A stretch of 14,260 bases of DNA from Shimia sp041624275 (GCF_041624275.1 NZ_JBFJVE010000060.1:1-14260); one strand, 5' to 3'. Shown: positions 1 through 6,919, counted from the first letter of the stretch. Program-made: numbers and translations. Notes: generated by a model from the letters alone, not told the origin.

Positions 1-43
1 CGAAAGGCGGCGCTCCCCGGGATATTTTCCGGCAAGAGAAAGA

Positions 44-1366
44 TCAGCCATTTATGAAATGCAGCCGCTCGAAGCTGCGGCGCCAATCGGCGGTTTCGGG
101 CGCCAGCGCGTCCGGGTCCGGCGATGACAGGGCGGCGGCGATCATCCCGGCCAGACGCGGCGCGGCGGCGGCCGACATGCCCCAGCGCACCAGTTCCGGG
201 GTGCCGATGCGCAGCCCGTTGAGGTCGCCCGGCAGATCGGCCTCGGGCAGGCCGATGCCGCAGGCGAGAAACCCGGCCCTGCGCAGCGCCCGCGACGCGG
301 TCTGGCCACCGCCGTAGGTGGCGGCGCGAATGGCCAGCTGGTGCGACTGCGTGGCGCCCGCGCGGGTGGTGAACAGCGGCACTCCGGCCGCTTCGAGTTC
401 CGTGGCCAGGGCCCGGGCCATGGCGATCATCTCGCGCGCATAGGCGGCGCCGAAGTCGCGCCAGTCGAGCATGGTCACCGCCAGCGCGGCGGATTTCGCG
501 GCGTCGAAATTGGCGGTCATGCCGGGAAAGGCGATCTGGTCCAGCCGTTCGGCGATCGCGGCGTCATTGGTGACGATCAGCCCCGAGGGCGGGCCACCGA
601 GGCTCTTGTAGGTGCTCATGGTCATCAGGTGGGCGCCTTCGTCGAGCGGGTTCTTCCAGGCCTTGCCGGCGATGATGCCGCATTGATGGGCGGCATCGAA
701 CAGCACCTTGGCGCCGATGGAGTCGGCGATCTCTCGGATCTGGCGCACCGGGTGTTCGCACAGGTTGAGCGAGCCGCCGATGGTGATCAAACGTGGCCGT
801 TCACGCTCGGCCAATGCCGCCAGCGCCGCCAGATCGACGCTATAGGTCTCGGCATCGATCGGCGCCGGCAGGCTGCGCAGGTGGTAGAGCCCGGCGCAGC
901 CGGCGCCGTGATGGGTGACATGGCCGCCGATCGCCGCCGGCGGGGCGATGACGGTGTCGCCCGGTTCGGCCAGCGCCATGAAGGCATAGAGATTGGCCAT
1001 CGCGCCCGAGGGCACCCTTATCTCGGCATGGGCCGCGTCGAAGACCTCGGCGCAGAGTTCGGCGGCGATGACCTCGATCTCCTCCATCGCCTCGAGCCCC
1101 ATTTCGTATTTGTCGCCCGGGTAGCCGAGCGATGGCCGGCTACCAAGGCCGCTGGCCAGCAGCGCCTCGGCGCGCGGGTTCATCACGTTGGTGGCGGGGT
1201 TGAGGTTGAAACAGTCGCGCTCGTGGATCTGACGGTTGCGGGCCGCGAGCTGCCGGATCCGGTCCAGCAGCGCCTCGCTGGAGGTGGTGGCAGTGCGCCG
1301 GGCGATGCCTTGGATCAGGCTTTCGCAGCCGTCGGGCACCCAGTTTCGTCGGGCAAGATGGGTCAT
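44..1366 (-). CDS. SHMT-superfamily PLP-dependent enzyme, substrate unknown
   Basis: A 440-residue fold-type I PLP enzyme that aligns with serine hydroxymethyltransferase (SHMT). Visible SHMT landmarks are GYPGDKY (81-87), VPSGAMAN (118-125), GGHVTHHG (148-155), the PLP-ring aspartate in FDAAH (Asp224, His227), the Schiff-base lysine in STYKSLGGP (Lys254) and the carboxylate-binding arginine in LRIGTPELVRWG (Arg386). It departs from true SHMT at key sites. The SENYTSP segment with the catalytic Glu (Glu57 in E. coli) reads NPATNVMNP. The first Tyr of YAEGYPG is Pro (residue 78). The His before the lysine is Tyr253. The FPGGQGGP loop reads FPGMTANFD. A folate-independent aldolase-type or related activity on an amino acid is therefore possible; the reaction is not assigned. 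Start ATG 1366 has GGAGA about 7 nt upstream; the open frame extends to 1888 but only as antisense of the LysR gene. It is divergent from that regulator, its likely controller. Confidence 0.85.
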   Translation of the reverse strand: MTHLARRNWVPDGCESLIQGIARRTATTSSEALLDRIRQLAARNRQIHERDCFNLNPATNVMNPRAEALLASGLGSRPSLGYPGDKYEMGLEAMEEIEVIAAELCAEVFDAAHAEIRVPSGAMANLYAFMALAEPGDTVIAPPAAIGGHVTHHGAGCAGLYHLRSLPAPIDAETYSVDLAALAALAERERPRLITIGGSLNLCEHPVRQIREIADSIGAKVLFDAAHQCGIIAGKAWKNPLDEGAHLMTMSTYKSLGGPPSGLIVTNDAAIAERLDQIAFPGMTANFDAAKSAALAVTMLDWRDFGAAYAREMIAMARALATELEAAGVPLFTTRAGATQSHQLAIRAATYGGGQTASRALRRAGFLACGIGLPEADLPGDLNGLRIGTPELVRWGMSAAAAPRLAGMIAAALSSPDPDALAPETADWRRSFERLHFING

Positions 1367-1457
1367 GTCGGGTCTCCGGTCTCGTGTCGTGAGCATCGAA
1401 CACCGGCGCGGGCTTTTGCGCAAACCAGTTTTCATGATAACTAGGGCTAGAAAATCT
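1367..1457. promoter_or_regulatory. Divergent intergenic region with two palindromes
   Basis: This 91-bp gap separates the SHMT-like gene and the LysR-type gene. It contains a perfect 10-bp palindrome TTTGCGCAAA at 1415-1424 and a 14-bp near-palindrome GTTTTCATGATAAC at 1428-1441, in which only one symmetric pair fails to match. The centres are about 15 bp apart, so both sites face the same side of the helix only approximately. LysR-type regulators usually bind such dyads between themselves and a divergent target, so these are the best operator candidates. I could not place convincing -35/-10 boxes for either gene. Confidence 0.5.
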
Positions 1458-2336
1458 ATGGGTATCCGAATGGCCGTGACACCGCCGCGCCCCAAGGGGC
1501 CGCCCCTCAATGCCCTGCGTGCCTTTGAGGCCGCCGCGCGCCTCGGCGGCTTTGCCAGGGCGGCAGAAGAGCTGTGCGTGACGCCCGGAGCGGTGGCGCA
1601 GCAGGTCAGGCAGCTTGAGGACTGGGCCGGAGCGGCGCTGTTCGAGCGCCGCGCGCAGGGGGTGGTTCTGACCGAGCTGGGCCAGACGGTGCGCCCCGAG
1701 TTGCAGGCCGCCTTCGATGCGCTGGGGGCGGCGATCGGGGCCCTGCGCGCGGCGGCGCGGCCGGCCCGGCTGCACGTGGCGGCCCTGCCGGCGGTGGCGC
1801 AGCTGTGGCTGTCGCCGCGCCTGCCGGGTCTGCGCGCCGCCCTGCCCGAGGCAGAGATCTCGGTGACCGCGATGGAACAGCCGCCCAATCTCGACCGCGA
1901 GCCTTTCGACCTGACGGTTTTCTTCGGCCCGGGCGACGGCCGGCGGATCGAACAGGACCGGATCTTCCCGGTCTGCGCCCCGGCAATGGCGGCGCGGATC
2001 GCCTCGGTCGGCGATCTTGCACGGCTGCCCTGCCTGAACGATTCAAGCTGGAGCGACGACTGGCCGGCATGGCTGCGCGCCCAGGGCGCCGATATCCGGG
2101 TCTCGGGCCCGGTCTATTCTCTTTATGCCCTTGCGGTGGAAGAGGCGGTGAACGGCGCCGGGGTGCTGATGGGCCACGAGGCGCTGGTGGCACGGCATCT
2201 GACCAGCGGCGCGCTGGTGAAACCCTTCGAACATGCGGTGGCGCTGCCGCGCTGGCTGGAGTTCGGCACCCGGAGCGGGGTGCCCGCGCCGCCGCTGCTA
2301 TCCCTGATCCGCCTGCTCGGCGAAGGCCGCCTCTAG
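1458..2336 (+). CDS. LysR-type transcriptional regulator, GcvA-like
   Basis: A 292-residue protein of normal LysR length. The N-terminus carries a winged helix-turn-helix, PPLNALRAFEAAARLGGF then ARAAEELCVTPGAVAQQVRQLE (about residues 15-54), followed by LFERRAQGVVLTELG. This wording (PLNALRAFEAAARL, AAEELCVT) is typical of the GcvA branch, which often controls amino-acid enzymes. The remainder (about 90-292) is the periplasmic-binding-protein-like effector domain. ATG 1458 is chosen because it gives the usual short lead before the HTH; ATG 1470 is a close alternative, and neither has a strong ribosome binding site. It is divergent from the SHMT-like gene, which it probably regulates in response to that enzyme's substrate or product (inference). 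Its last 39 bases overlap the end of deoD on the other strand. Confidence 0.9.
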   Translation: MGIRMAVTPPRPKGPPLNALRAFEAAARLGGFARAAEELCVTPGAVAQQVRQLEDWAGAALFERRAQGVVLTELGQTVRPELQAAFDALGAAIGALRAAARPARLHVAALPAVAQLWLSPRLPGLRAALPEAEISVTAMEQPPNLDREPFDLTVFFGPGDGRRIEQDRIFPVCAPAMAARIASVGDLARLPCLNDSSWSDDWPAWLRAQGADIRVSGPVYSLYALAVEEAVNGAGVLMGHEALVARHLTSGALVKPFEHAVALPRWLEFGTRSGVPAPPLLSLIRLLGEGRL

Positions 2337-3020
2337 CGCCACTTCCACCATGTCTCCAAAGCTGCTTTCGCGATCCTGCGGGGGCAGGGCGGCGCCGCTG
2401 TTCAGATGGTCGCTTACCGTCAGCACCGCCAGCGCCCGGCAGCCGTAGCGCGCCGCCAGCGTGTAAAGCTCGGCCGCTTCCATCTCGACGGCAAGGATGC
2501 CGTGCCGGGTCATCTGTTCGTTGAGATCCGGGCGTTCGTCATAGAAGACATCCGCCGAATAGATGCCGCCGGCATGCACCGGCGTGCCCCTGGCCTCGGC
2601 CGCGGCCACGGCGGCCTTCAGCAAGTCCCAGTCGGCGCAGGGGGCATAGTTCACCTCGCGGAACATGCCGCGCGACGGCGTCGACAGGCTCGAGGCAGTC
2701 ATCGCCACGATCACGTCGCGCAGATTGACGTGATCCTGCATCGCCCCGCACGAGCCGATGCGGATCAGGGTCCGCGCGCCGTAGTCGCGGATCAGCTCAT
2801 TGGCATAGATCGACAGCGACGGCATGCCCATGCCCGAGCCCTGAATGGTCACCGCATGGCCGCGCCAGCGGCCGGTGAACCCCAGCATACCGCGCACTTC
2901 GTTGATGCATCGTGGCTCTTCGAGAAAGGTCTCGGCGGCCCATTTCGCCCGATAGGGATCGCCCGGCATCAAAACGGTTTCGGCGATGTCGCCGGGGGCG
3001 GCACCAATGTGAATCGTCAT
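2298..3020 (-). CDS. deoD: Purine nucleoside phosphorylase, DeoD type
   Basis: A 240-residue cytosolic enzyme of the hexameric DeoD family. It splits purine (deoxy)nucleosides with phosphate into free base and (deoxy)ribose 1-phosphate for salvage. It is close to the E. coli enzyme along its full length, and the active-site residues fall at the E. coli numbers: His4, Gly20, Arg24, Arg43, Arg87, Ser90, Glu179-Met180-Glu181, Ser203-Asp204 and Arg217. Recognisable blocks are LMPGDPYRAKW (17-27), RGMLGFTGRW (43-52), IRIGSCGA (86-93), LAVEMEAAELY (176-186) and VSDH (202-205). Start ATG 3020 is supported by GGAG 6 nt upstream and by His4; the frame runs back to 3071 but that extension adds nothing conserved. 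Its stop lies inside the LysR-type gene on the opposite strand. It is apparently monocistronic here, since ecm upstream has its own terminator. Confidence 0.96.
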   Translation of the reverse strand: MTIHIGAAPGDIAETVLMPGDPYRAKWAAETFLEEPRCINEVRGMLGFTGRWRGHAVTIQGSGMGMPSLSIYANELIRDYGARTLIRIGSCGAMQDHVNLRDVIVAMTASSLSTPSRGMFREVNYAPCADWDLLKAAVAAAEARGTPVHAGGIYSADVFYDERPDLNEQMTRHGILAVEMEAAELYTLAARYGCRALAVLTVSDHLNSGAALPPQDRESSFGDMVEVALEAAFAEQADQG

Positions 3021-3045
3021 CTCTGGCTCCTTGCAACAGGGGCGC

Positions 3046-3084
3046 AGAATAACAAGACGGCCCTCGTGCACAACGGGCCCCGTT
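3046..3084 (-). promoter_or_regulatory. Possible deoD promoter with adjacent dyad
   Basis: Read on the minus strand, TTGTGC (3073-3068) is followed after 16 bp by TATTCT (3051-3046), a weak sigma-70-like pair about 26 bp before the deoD start codon. A 13-bp perfect dyad AACGGGCCCCGTT (3072-3084) abuts the -35 side and could be an operator. Both calls rest on pattern only. Confidence 0.3.
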
Positions 3085-3114
3085 CATCTCGTTGCAAATA
3101 CTCGCGCCGCAGGC

Positions 3115-3144
3115 AAAAGCCCCGGGCAGCGGGCCCGGGGCTTT
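3115..3144 (-). terminator. Rho-independent terminator of ecm
   Basis: A perfect 12-bp GC-rich inverted repeat, AAAGCCCCGGGC (3116-3127) and GCCCGGGGCTTT (3133-3144), with a 5-nt loop. On the minus strand it ends in TTTT, giving a short U-tract. It begins 28 bases beyond the ecm stop codon, so it separates ecm from deoD downstream. Confidence 0.85.
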
Positions 3145-3172
3145 GCGCAACGCTGCTTGCAGGGGCGCGGGC

Positions 3173-5140
3173 CTATTCGGCGGCCTCGGCCTTGGGGGCC
3201 ACCAGCGCCACCACATCCATCATGATGGTGTTCAGTTCGAAATCCTTGGGCGTATAGACCCGGGCGACGCCCATGGCGCGCAGCCGCTCGGCATCGTCAT
3301 CGGGAATGATGCCGCCGACGATCACCGGCACCTCGGCAAGCCCGGCATCGCGCATCCGCTGCATCATCTCCTCGACCAGCGGCACATGGCTTCCCGAGAG
3401 GATCGAGAGCCCGACGACATGGGCCCCGGTGTCGAGCGCCGAGGCGACGATTTCCTCGGGCGTCAGGCGGATGCCGTCATAAGAGATGTCCATGCCGCAG
3501 TCGCGGGCCCGGAAGGCGATCTGTTCGGCGCCGTTGGAATGGCCGTCGAGCCCCGGCTTGCCGATGACGAATTTCAGCCGCCGCCCCAGCTTGTCGCTGA
3601 CCGCGTCCACCGCGTTGCGGATGTCGTCCAGCCCCTCGGTCTTGTTCGAGGGCGAGCCCGACACACCGGTCGGACCACGGTATTCGCCGTGGATGCTGCG
3701 CATCTGTGCCGCCCATTCGCCGGTGGTGACGCCGGCCTTGGCGGCGGCGATCGAGGCGGGCATCACGTTGTCGCCCTTCTGCGCTGCGCTGCGCAGATCG
3801 GCGAGTGCCTTTTCCACCGCTGCCGCGTCGCGCTCAGCGCGCCATGCCTCGAGCCGCGCGATCTGCTCCTGCTCCACCGCCGGGTCGACGACCATGATGC
3901 CGCCATCGCCGGTCATCAGCGGCGAGGCCTCGCCCTGCTGGTACTTGTTGACGCCGACGACCACGGTCTCGCCGCCTTCGATCCGGTTGAGCCTTTCGGC
4001 GTTGGATTCCACCAGCCGCGATTTCATGTAGTCGATGGCGCCGATGGCACCGTTCATCGAATCGAGGTTGGCCAGTTCGCGGCGCGCGCCTTCCTTCAGC
4101 TCCTCGACCTTGGCGTCGACCGCCGGGTTGCCGTCGAAGAGATCGTCGAATTCCAAGAGGTCGGTTTCATAGGCCATGATCTGCTGCATGCGCATCGACC
4201 ACTGCTGGTCCCAGGGGCGCGGCAGCCCCAGCGCCTCGTTCCAGGCCGGCAGCTGCACCGCGCGCGCGCGGGCCTTTTTCGACAGGGTCACGGCCAGCAT
4301 CTCGATCAGGATGCGATAGACGTTGTTCTCGGGCTGCTGCTCGGTCAGGCCGAGCGAGTTCACCTGCACGCCATAGCGGAAGCGGCGGTGTTTCGGGTCG
4401 GTGACGCCATAGCGCTCCTGGCAGATCTCGTCCCAGAGATCGACAAAGGCGCGCATCTTGCACATCTCGGTGACAAAGCGGATGCCGGCATTCACGAAGA
4501 AGGAGATCCGCGCCACCATGGGGCCGAAATCCTCGGCCGGGACACGCGGTTTCAACTCGTCCAGCACCGCGATGCCGGTGGCGAGGGCAAAGGCCAGCTC
4601 CTGCTCGGGCGTCGCGCCGGCCTCTTGCAGGTGATAGGAACAGACGTTCATCGGGTTCCATTTGGGCACGTTGGCATAGCAATATTCGGCCACATCCGCG
4701 ATCATCTTCAGCGAGGGTTTCGGCGGGCAGATATAGGTGCCGCGCGACAGGTATTCCTTGATCAGGTCGTTCTGCACCGTGCCCTGAAGCTTGGAGATGT
4801 CGGCGCCCTGTTCCTCGGCGGCGGCGATATAGAGCGACAGCAGCCACGGCGCGGTGGCGTTGATCGTCATCGAGGTGTTCATCTGCTCGAGCGGGATCTG
4901 GTCGAACAGGCTGCGCATGTCGCCGAGGTGGCAGACCGGAACGCCGACCTTGCCGACCTCGCCGCGCGACAGGATGTGATCGCTGTCATAGCCGGTCTGC
5001 GTCGGCAGGTCGAAAGCCACCGAAAGCCCGGTCTGCCCCTTGGCCAGGTTGGCGCGGTAAAGGGCGTTCGATGCCGTGGCGGTGGAATGGCCGGCATAGG
5101 TCCGGATGAGCCAGGGGCGGTCTTTCTGCATCTGCGACAT
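3173..5140 (-). CDS. ecm: Ethylmalonyl-CoA mutase (B12-dependent)
   Basis: A 655-residue single-chain acyl-CoA mutase. It converts (2R)-ethylmalonyl-CoA to (2S)-methylsuccinyl-CoA by adenosylcobalamin radical chemistry, the step after Ccr in the ethylmalonyl-CoA pathway. The TIM-barrel substrate domain takes up about residues 10-490, with LSVAFDLPTQTGYDSDH near the N-terminus, INATAPWLL, YGVQVNSLGLTEQQPENNVYRI and GLPRPWDQQWSMRMQQIMAYETDLLEFDDLFDG. The C-terminal B12 domain (about 520-650) carries Asp532-Gly-His534-Ser-Asn-Gly537, the DxHxxG motif whose His ligates cobalt, then GLSILSGSH and VGGIIPDDD. I separate it from methylmalonyl-CoA mutase by overall length, by the WDQQWSxRMQQI region as I recall it from Ecm/MeaA proteins, and by its proximity to ccr. 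ATG 5140 has AAGAGGA 6 nt upstream. It is divergent from the acyltransferase gene. Confidence 0.93.
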   Translation of the reverse strand: MSQMQKDRPWLIRTYAGHSTATASNALYRANLAKGQTGLSVAFDLPTQTGYDSDHILSRGEVGKVGVPVCHLGDMRSLFDQIPLEQMNTSMTINATAPWLLSLYIAAAEEQGADISKLQGTVQNDLIKEYLSRGTYICPPKPSLKMIADVAEYCYANVPKWNPMNVCSYHLQEAGATPEQELAFALATGIAVLDELKPRVPAEDFGPMVARISFFVNAGIRFVTEMCKMRAFVDLWDEICQERYGVTDPKHRRFRYGVQVNSLGLTEQQPENNVYRILIEMLAVTLSKKARARAVQLPAWNEALGLPRPWDQQWSMRMQQIMAYETDLLEFDDLFDGNPAVDAKVEELKEGARRELANLDSMNGAIGAIDYMKSRLVESNAERLNRIEGGETVVVGVNKYQQGEASPLMTGDGGIMVVDPAVEQEQIARLEAWRAERDAAAVEKALADLRSAAQKGDNVMPASIAAAKAGVTTGEWAAQMRSIHGEYRGPTGVSGSPSNKTEGLDDIRNAVDAVSDKLGRRLKFVIGKPGLDGHSNGAEQIAFRARDCGMDISYDGIRLTPEEIVASALDTGAHVVGLSILSGSHVPLVEEMMQRMRDAGLAEVPVIVGGIIPDDDAERLRAMGVARVYTPKDFELNTIMMDVVALVAPKAEAAE

Positions 5141-5186
5141 GGATCGTCCTCTTGAATCGTGTGGGCAATTTTATTGCGTCGGACCG

Positions 5187-5216
5187 TAGATATTCGAAAT
5201 ATCATGTGCAAGTCAA
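5187..5216 (-). promoter_or_regulatory. Likely ecm promoter
   Basis: Read on the minus strand, TTGACT (5216-5211; five of six matches to TTGACA) is followed after 17-18 bp by ATATCT/TATCTA (5193-5187). The pair lies about 47 bp before the ecm start codon, implying a 5' leader of roughly 40 nt that carries the AAGAGGA ribosome binding site. Confidence 0.5.
5189..5203. promoter_or_regulatory. Dyad GATATT-N3-AATATC, putative ecm operator
   Basis: GATATTCGAAATATC has perfect 6-bp arms around CGA. It is AT-rich in a GC-rich genome and sits between and over the -10 element of the likely ecm promoter, the usual place for a repressor site. The cognate regulator is not identifiable from this window. 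Confidence 0.45.
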
Positions 5217-5410
5217 TTCGCTGCGTCGCGGCAATTATCCCTTGGCCGTCGGCCATGCGGCCCTGGCGGGCGGAACCATAGGCACGAAAGGTCTGGGCCA
5301 GACGCCGGTGAGATCCCGGTCAGACACCGTCAGGCCTCGGGCGGGCGATTCGGGGCCGTCGCCGGCGCGACCTTGGCCGGGACGTTCGAAAAAAATCCAT
5401 TTACCAGCGG
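5217..5410. other. Rest of the ecm/acyltransferase intergenic region
   Basis: No gene is supported here. The plus-strand frame running through it is out of frame with the acyltransferase and lacks any recognisable domain. The only structure I see is a short dyad GTCTGGGCCAGAC at 5291-5303. The acyltransferase promoter must lie somewhere in this stretch, but no convincing -35/-10 pair stands out. Confidence 0.5.
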
Positions 5411-5434
5411 CCCCGGTCCTGCAAGGGTCCGGGG
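5411..5434 (+). promoter_or_regulatory. Hairpin burying the acyltransferase ribosome binding site
   Basis: In the RNA, CCCCGG (5411-5416) pairs with CCGGGG (5429-5434), then a U-U mismatch, then CCU (5418-5420) pairs with GGG (5425-5427) through one U-G pair, closing a GCAA loop (5421-5424) of the GNRA class. The 3' arm contains the only Shine-Dalgarno-like AAGGG (5423-5427), and its last base touches the ATG at 5435. Initiation should require melting this stem, so it may keep expression low or respond to a factor (inference). There is no T-tract, so it is not a terminator. Confidence 0.55.
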
Positions 5435-6793
5435 ATGACTTCGACTGTCGAACTGCCGCTGTGGCTGTTTATCCTGATTCTGCTCTTTGCCGCGGTCACC
5501 GCCGCGAGCCACCTGCTGTTCCCTTCGGTGCGCTGGTTCTTTCGCCGCCGCATGGAAAGGGCCGTGGCCCGGCTCAACCAGCGCCTCGAACGCCCGATCG
5601 AACCCTTCAAGCTGGCCCGGCGCCACGACATGATCCAGCGGCTGATGTACAGCCCCGACGTGACCGCTGCCATCGTCGAACATGCGCGCGCCGAGGGCGT
5701 GCCCGAAAACGTCGCCTTTCAGGAGGCGCGCGGCTATGCGCGCGAGATCGTGCCCTCGTTCAGCGCCTCGGCCTATTTCGGCTTTGCCATTCGCCTTGCC
5801 CGGTTCCTCAGCCGGGCGCTCTACCGGGTCCGGCTGGCCTATTTCGACGAGATCGGGCTACAGAACATCCCCAAGGATTCGACGGTGGTCTTCGTGATGA
5901 ACCACCGCTCGAACATGGATTACGTGCTGGTCACCTATCTTGCAGCGCAGCGTTCGGCGCTGGCCTATGCGGTGGGGGAATGGGCCCGGGTCTGGCCGCT
6001 GTCGCGGCTGATCAAGGCCATGGGCGCCTATTTCATCCGCCGCAAATCGCGCAACGCGCTGTATCGCAGGGTGCTGGCGCGCTATGTGCGTCTGGCCACC
6101 GATGGCGGCGTCACCCAGGCGATGTTCCCCGAGGGCGGTCTGTCGCTTGACGGGGCGCCGCGCGAACCCCGGCTGGGGCTGCTGAAATACATCACCGACG
6201 GTTTTGACGGCACCACGCGCGACGTGGTCTTCGTGCCGGTGGCGCTGAATTACGACCGGGTGCTCGAAGACCGCATCCTGCTCGAGGCGCTGGCGCGCGG
6301 CGGGCAGGGGTTCCGCGCCCGCATCAGCGTCATCGTCGGCTTTTTCTTCAAGCAGATCTGGCTGCGGCTGCGTGGGCGCTATCACAAGTTCGGCTATGCG
6401 GCGGTCAGTTTCGGCCACCCGCTGTCTCTGGCCGAGTTCGCCCGCAGTCGCAGGGGGGATGTCACCGAGGCGCTGGCGCAGGAACTGATGCAGCGGATCA
6501 AGGCCGTGGTGCCGGTTCTGCCGGTGCCGATGATCGCCGCCATTCTCGAACGCGCCGAACATCCGCTGTCGCGCTCGGCGGTCGAGGCCGAATTCGCCGG
6601 CTGGGTGGTCAAGCTGAAAGAGGCGCATATCCACCTGCCGCGCGATGATCTCAGCTATGCCACCGAGGTCGGCCTGCGCACTCTTTACCAGCGGCGGATG
6701 ATTCTGCGCGAGAACGGCTGCTACATCGCCAACCCCGAGCAGGCCGCCGCGCTGGGCTTCTATGCCAACTCGATCCGCCACCTGTTGAGCTGA
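5435..6793 (+). CDS. PlsB-like glycerol-3-phosphate/lysophosphatidate acyltransferase
   Basis: A 452-residue membrane-associated acyltransferase. A hydrophobic N-terminal helix (about residues 7-30, LPLWLFILILLFAAVTAASHLLF) is followed by basic WFFRRRMER, fitting an inner-membrane anchor with a cytosolic catalytic domain. The four PlsB/PlsC blocks are in order: block I NHRSNMD (His157, Asp162; HX4D catalytic pair), block II AYFIRRK (198-204), block III MFPEGGLS (230-237) and block IV VPVALNYDRVLE (268-279). Block IV favours the PlsB (glycerol-3-phosphate) side, but the protein is far shorter than the roughly 800-residue enterobacterial PlsB. It probably moves a fatty acyl group from acyl-CoA or acyl-ACP onto a glycerophosphate acceptor; substrate uncertain. 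ATG 5435 is the first start in frame and has AAGGG 7 nt upstream, inside a hairpin. It lies between ecm and ccr and ends 153 bp before ccr. Confidence 0.85.
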   Translation: MTSTVELPLWLFILILLFAAVTAASHLLFPSVRWFFRRRMERAVARLNQRLERPIEPFKLARRHDMIQRLMYSPDVTAAIVEHARAEGVPENVAFQEARGYAREIVPSFSASAYFGFAIRLARFLSRALYRVRLAYFDEIGLQNIPKDSTVVFVMNHRSNMDYVLVTYLAAQRSALAYAVGEWARVWPLSRLIKAMGAYFIRRKSRNALYRRVLARYVRLATDGGVTQAMFPEGGLSLDGAPREPRLGLLKYITDGFDGTTRDVVFVPVALNYDRVLEDRILLEALARGGQGFRARISVIVGFFFKQIWLRLRGRYHKFGYAAVSFGHPLSLAEFARSRRGDVTEALAQELMQRIKAVVPVLPVPMIAAILERAEHPLSRSAVEAEFAGWVVKLKEAHIHLPRDDLSYATEVGLRTLYQRRMILRENGCYIANPEQAAALGFYANSIRHLLS

Positions 6794-6898
6794 TTTTGCA
6801 GTTGCAGCGGGAATTTCTGCGTTCGCTCGGTCATAAAATTACAAAAAGTGCCGGATTGAGGTTGCAATATTACAAGGCCGCCGATATTTGAGGTCTAG
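6794..6898 (+). promoter_or_regulatory. ccr upstream region, putative promoter and dyad
   Basis: AT-rich compared with its surroundings. TTGCAA (6862-6867) with TATTTG (6885-6890) at 17-bp spacing is the best promoter candidate, though the -10 is poor. A 14-bp near-palindrome TTGCAATATTACAA (6862-6875; one mismatched pair) covers the -35. The heptamer ATTACAA occurs at 6838-6844 and 6869-6875, exactly 31 bp (about three helical turns) apart. A tandem TTGCAG lies at 6796-6807 just after the acyltransferase stop. No terminator is visible after the acyltransferase gene. Confidence 0.4.
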
Positions 6899-6919
6899 GA
6901 ATCGCGATTCTGCATCGCG
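6899..6919 (+). promoter_or_regulatory. Nested dyads in the ccr leader
   Basis: GAATCGCGATTC (6899-6910) is a perfect 12-bp palindrome. Its right half also pairs with the next bases: CGCGAT (6903-6908) and ATCGCG (6914-6919) flank a 5-nt spacer. The two dyads overlap, so they could be alternative RNA structures or paired protein sites. They lie 28 bp before the ccr start, just upstream of its AGGAG ribosome binding site (6936-6940). Confidence 0.45.

Noticed and set aside
3173..5140. Methylmalonyl-CoA mutase large subunit
   Set aside because: The length (about 655 against roughly 710-730 residues) and the ccr neighbourhood fit ethylmalonyl-CoA mutase better, though the families are close.
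3092..5155. A 687-codon open frame on the plus strand
   Set aside because: It is exactly antisense to ecm, which is unmistakable. It is His/Arg/Asp-rich with no recognisable domain.
5152..6150. A plus-strand frame covering the ecm/acyltransferase gap
   Set aside because: It is out of frame with the acyltransferase, enters that gene in the wrong frame and has low-complexity composition. It does not provide a longer N-terminus.
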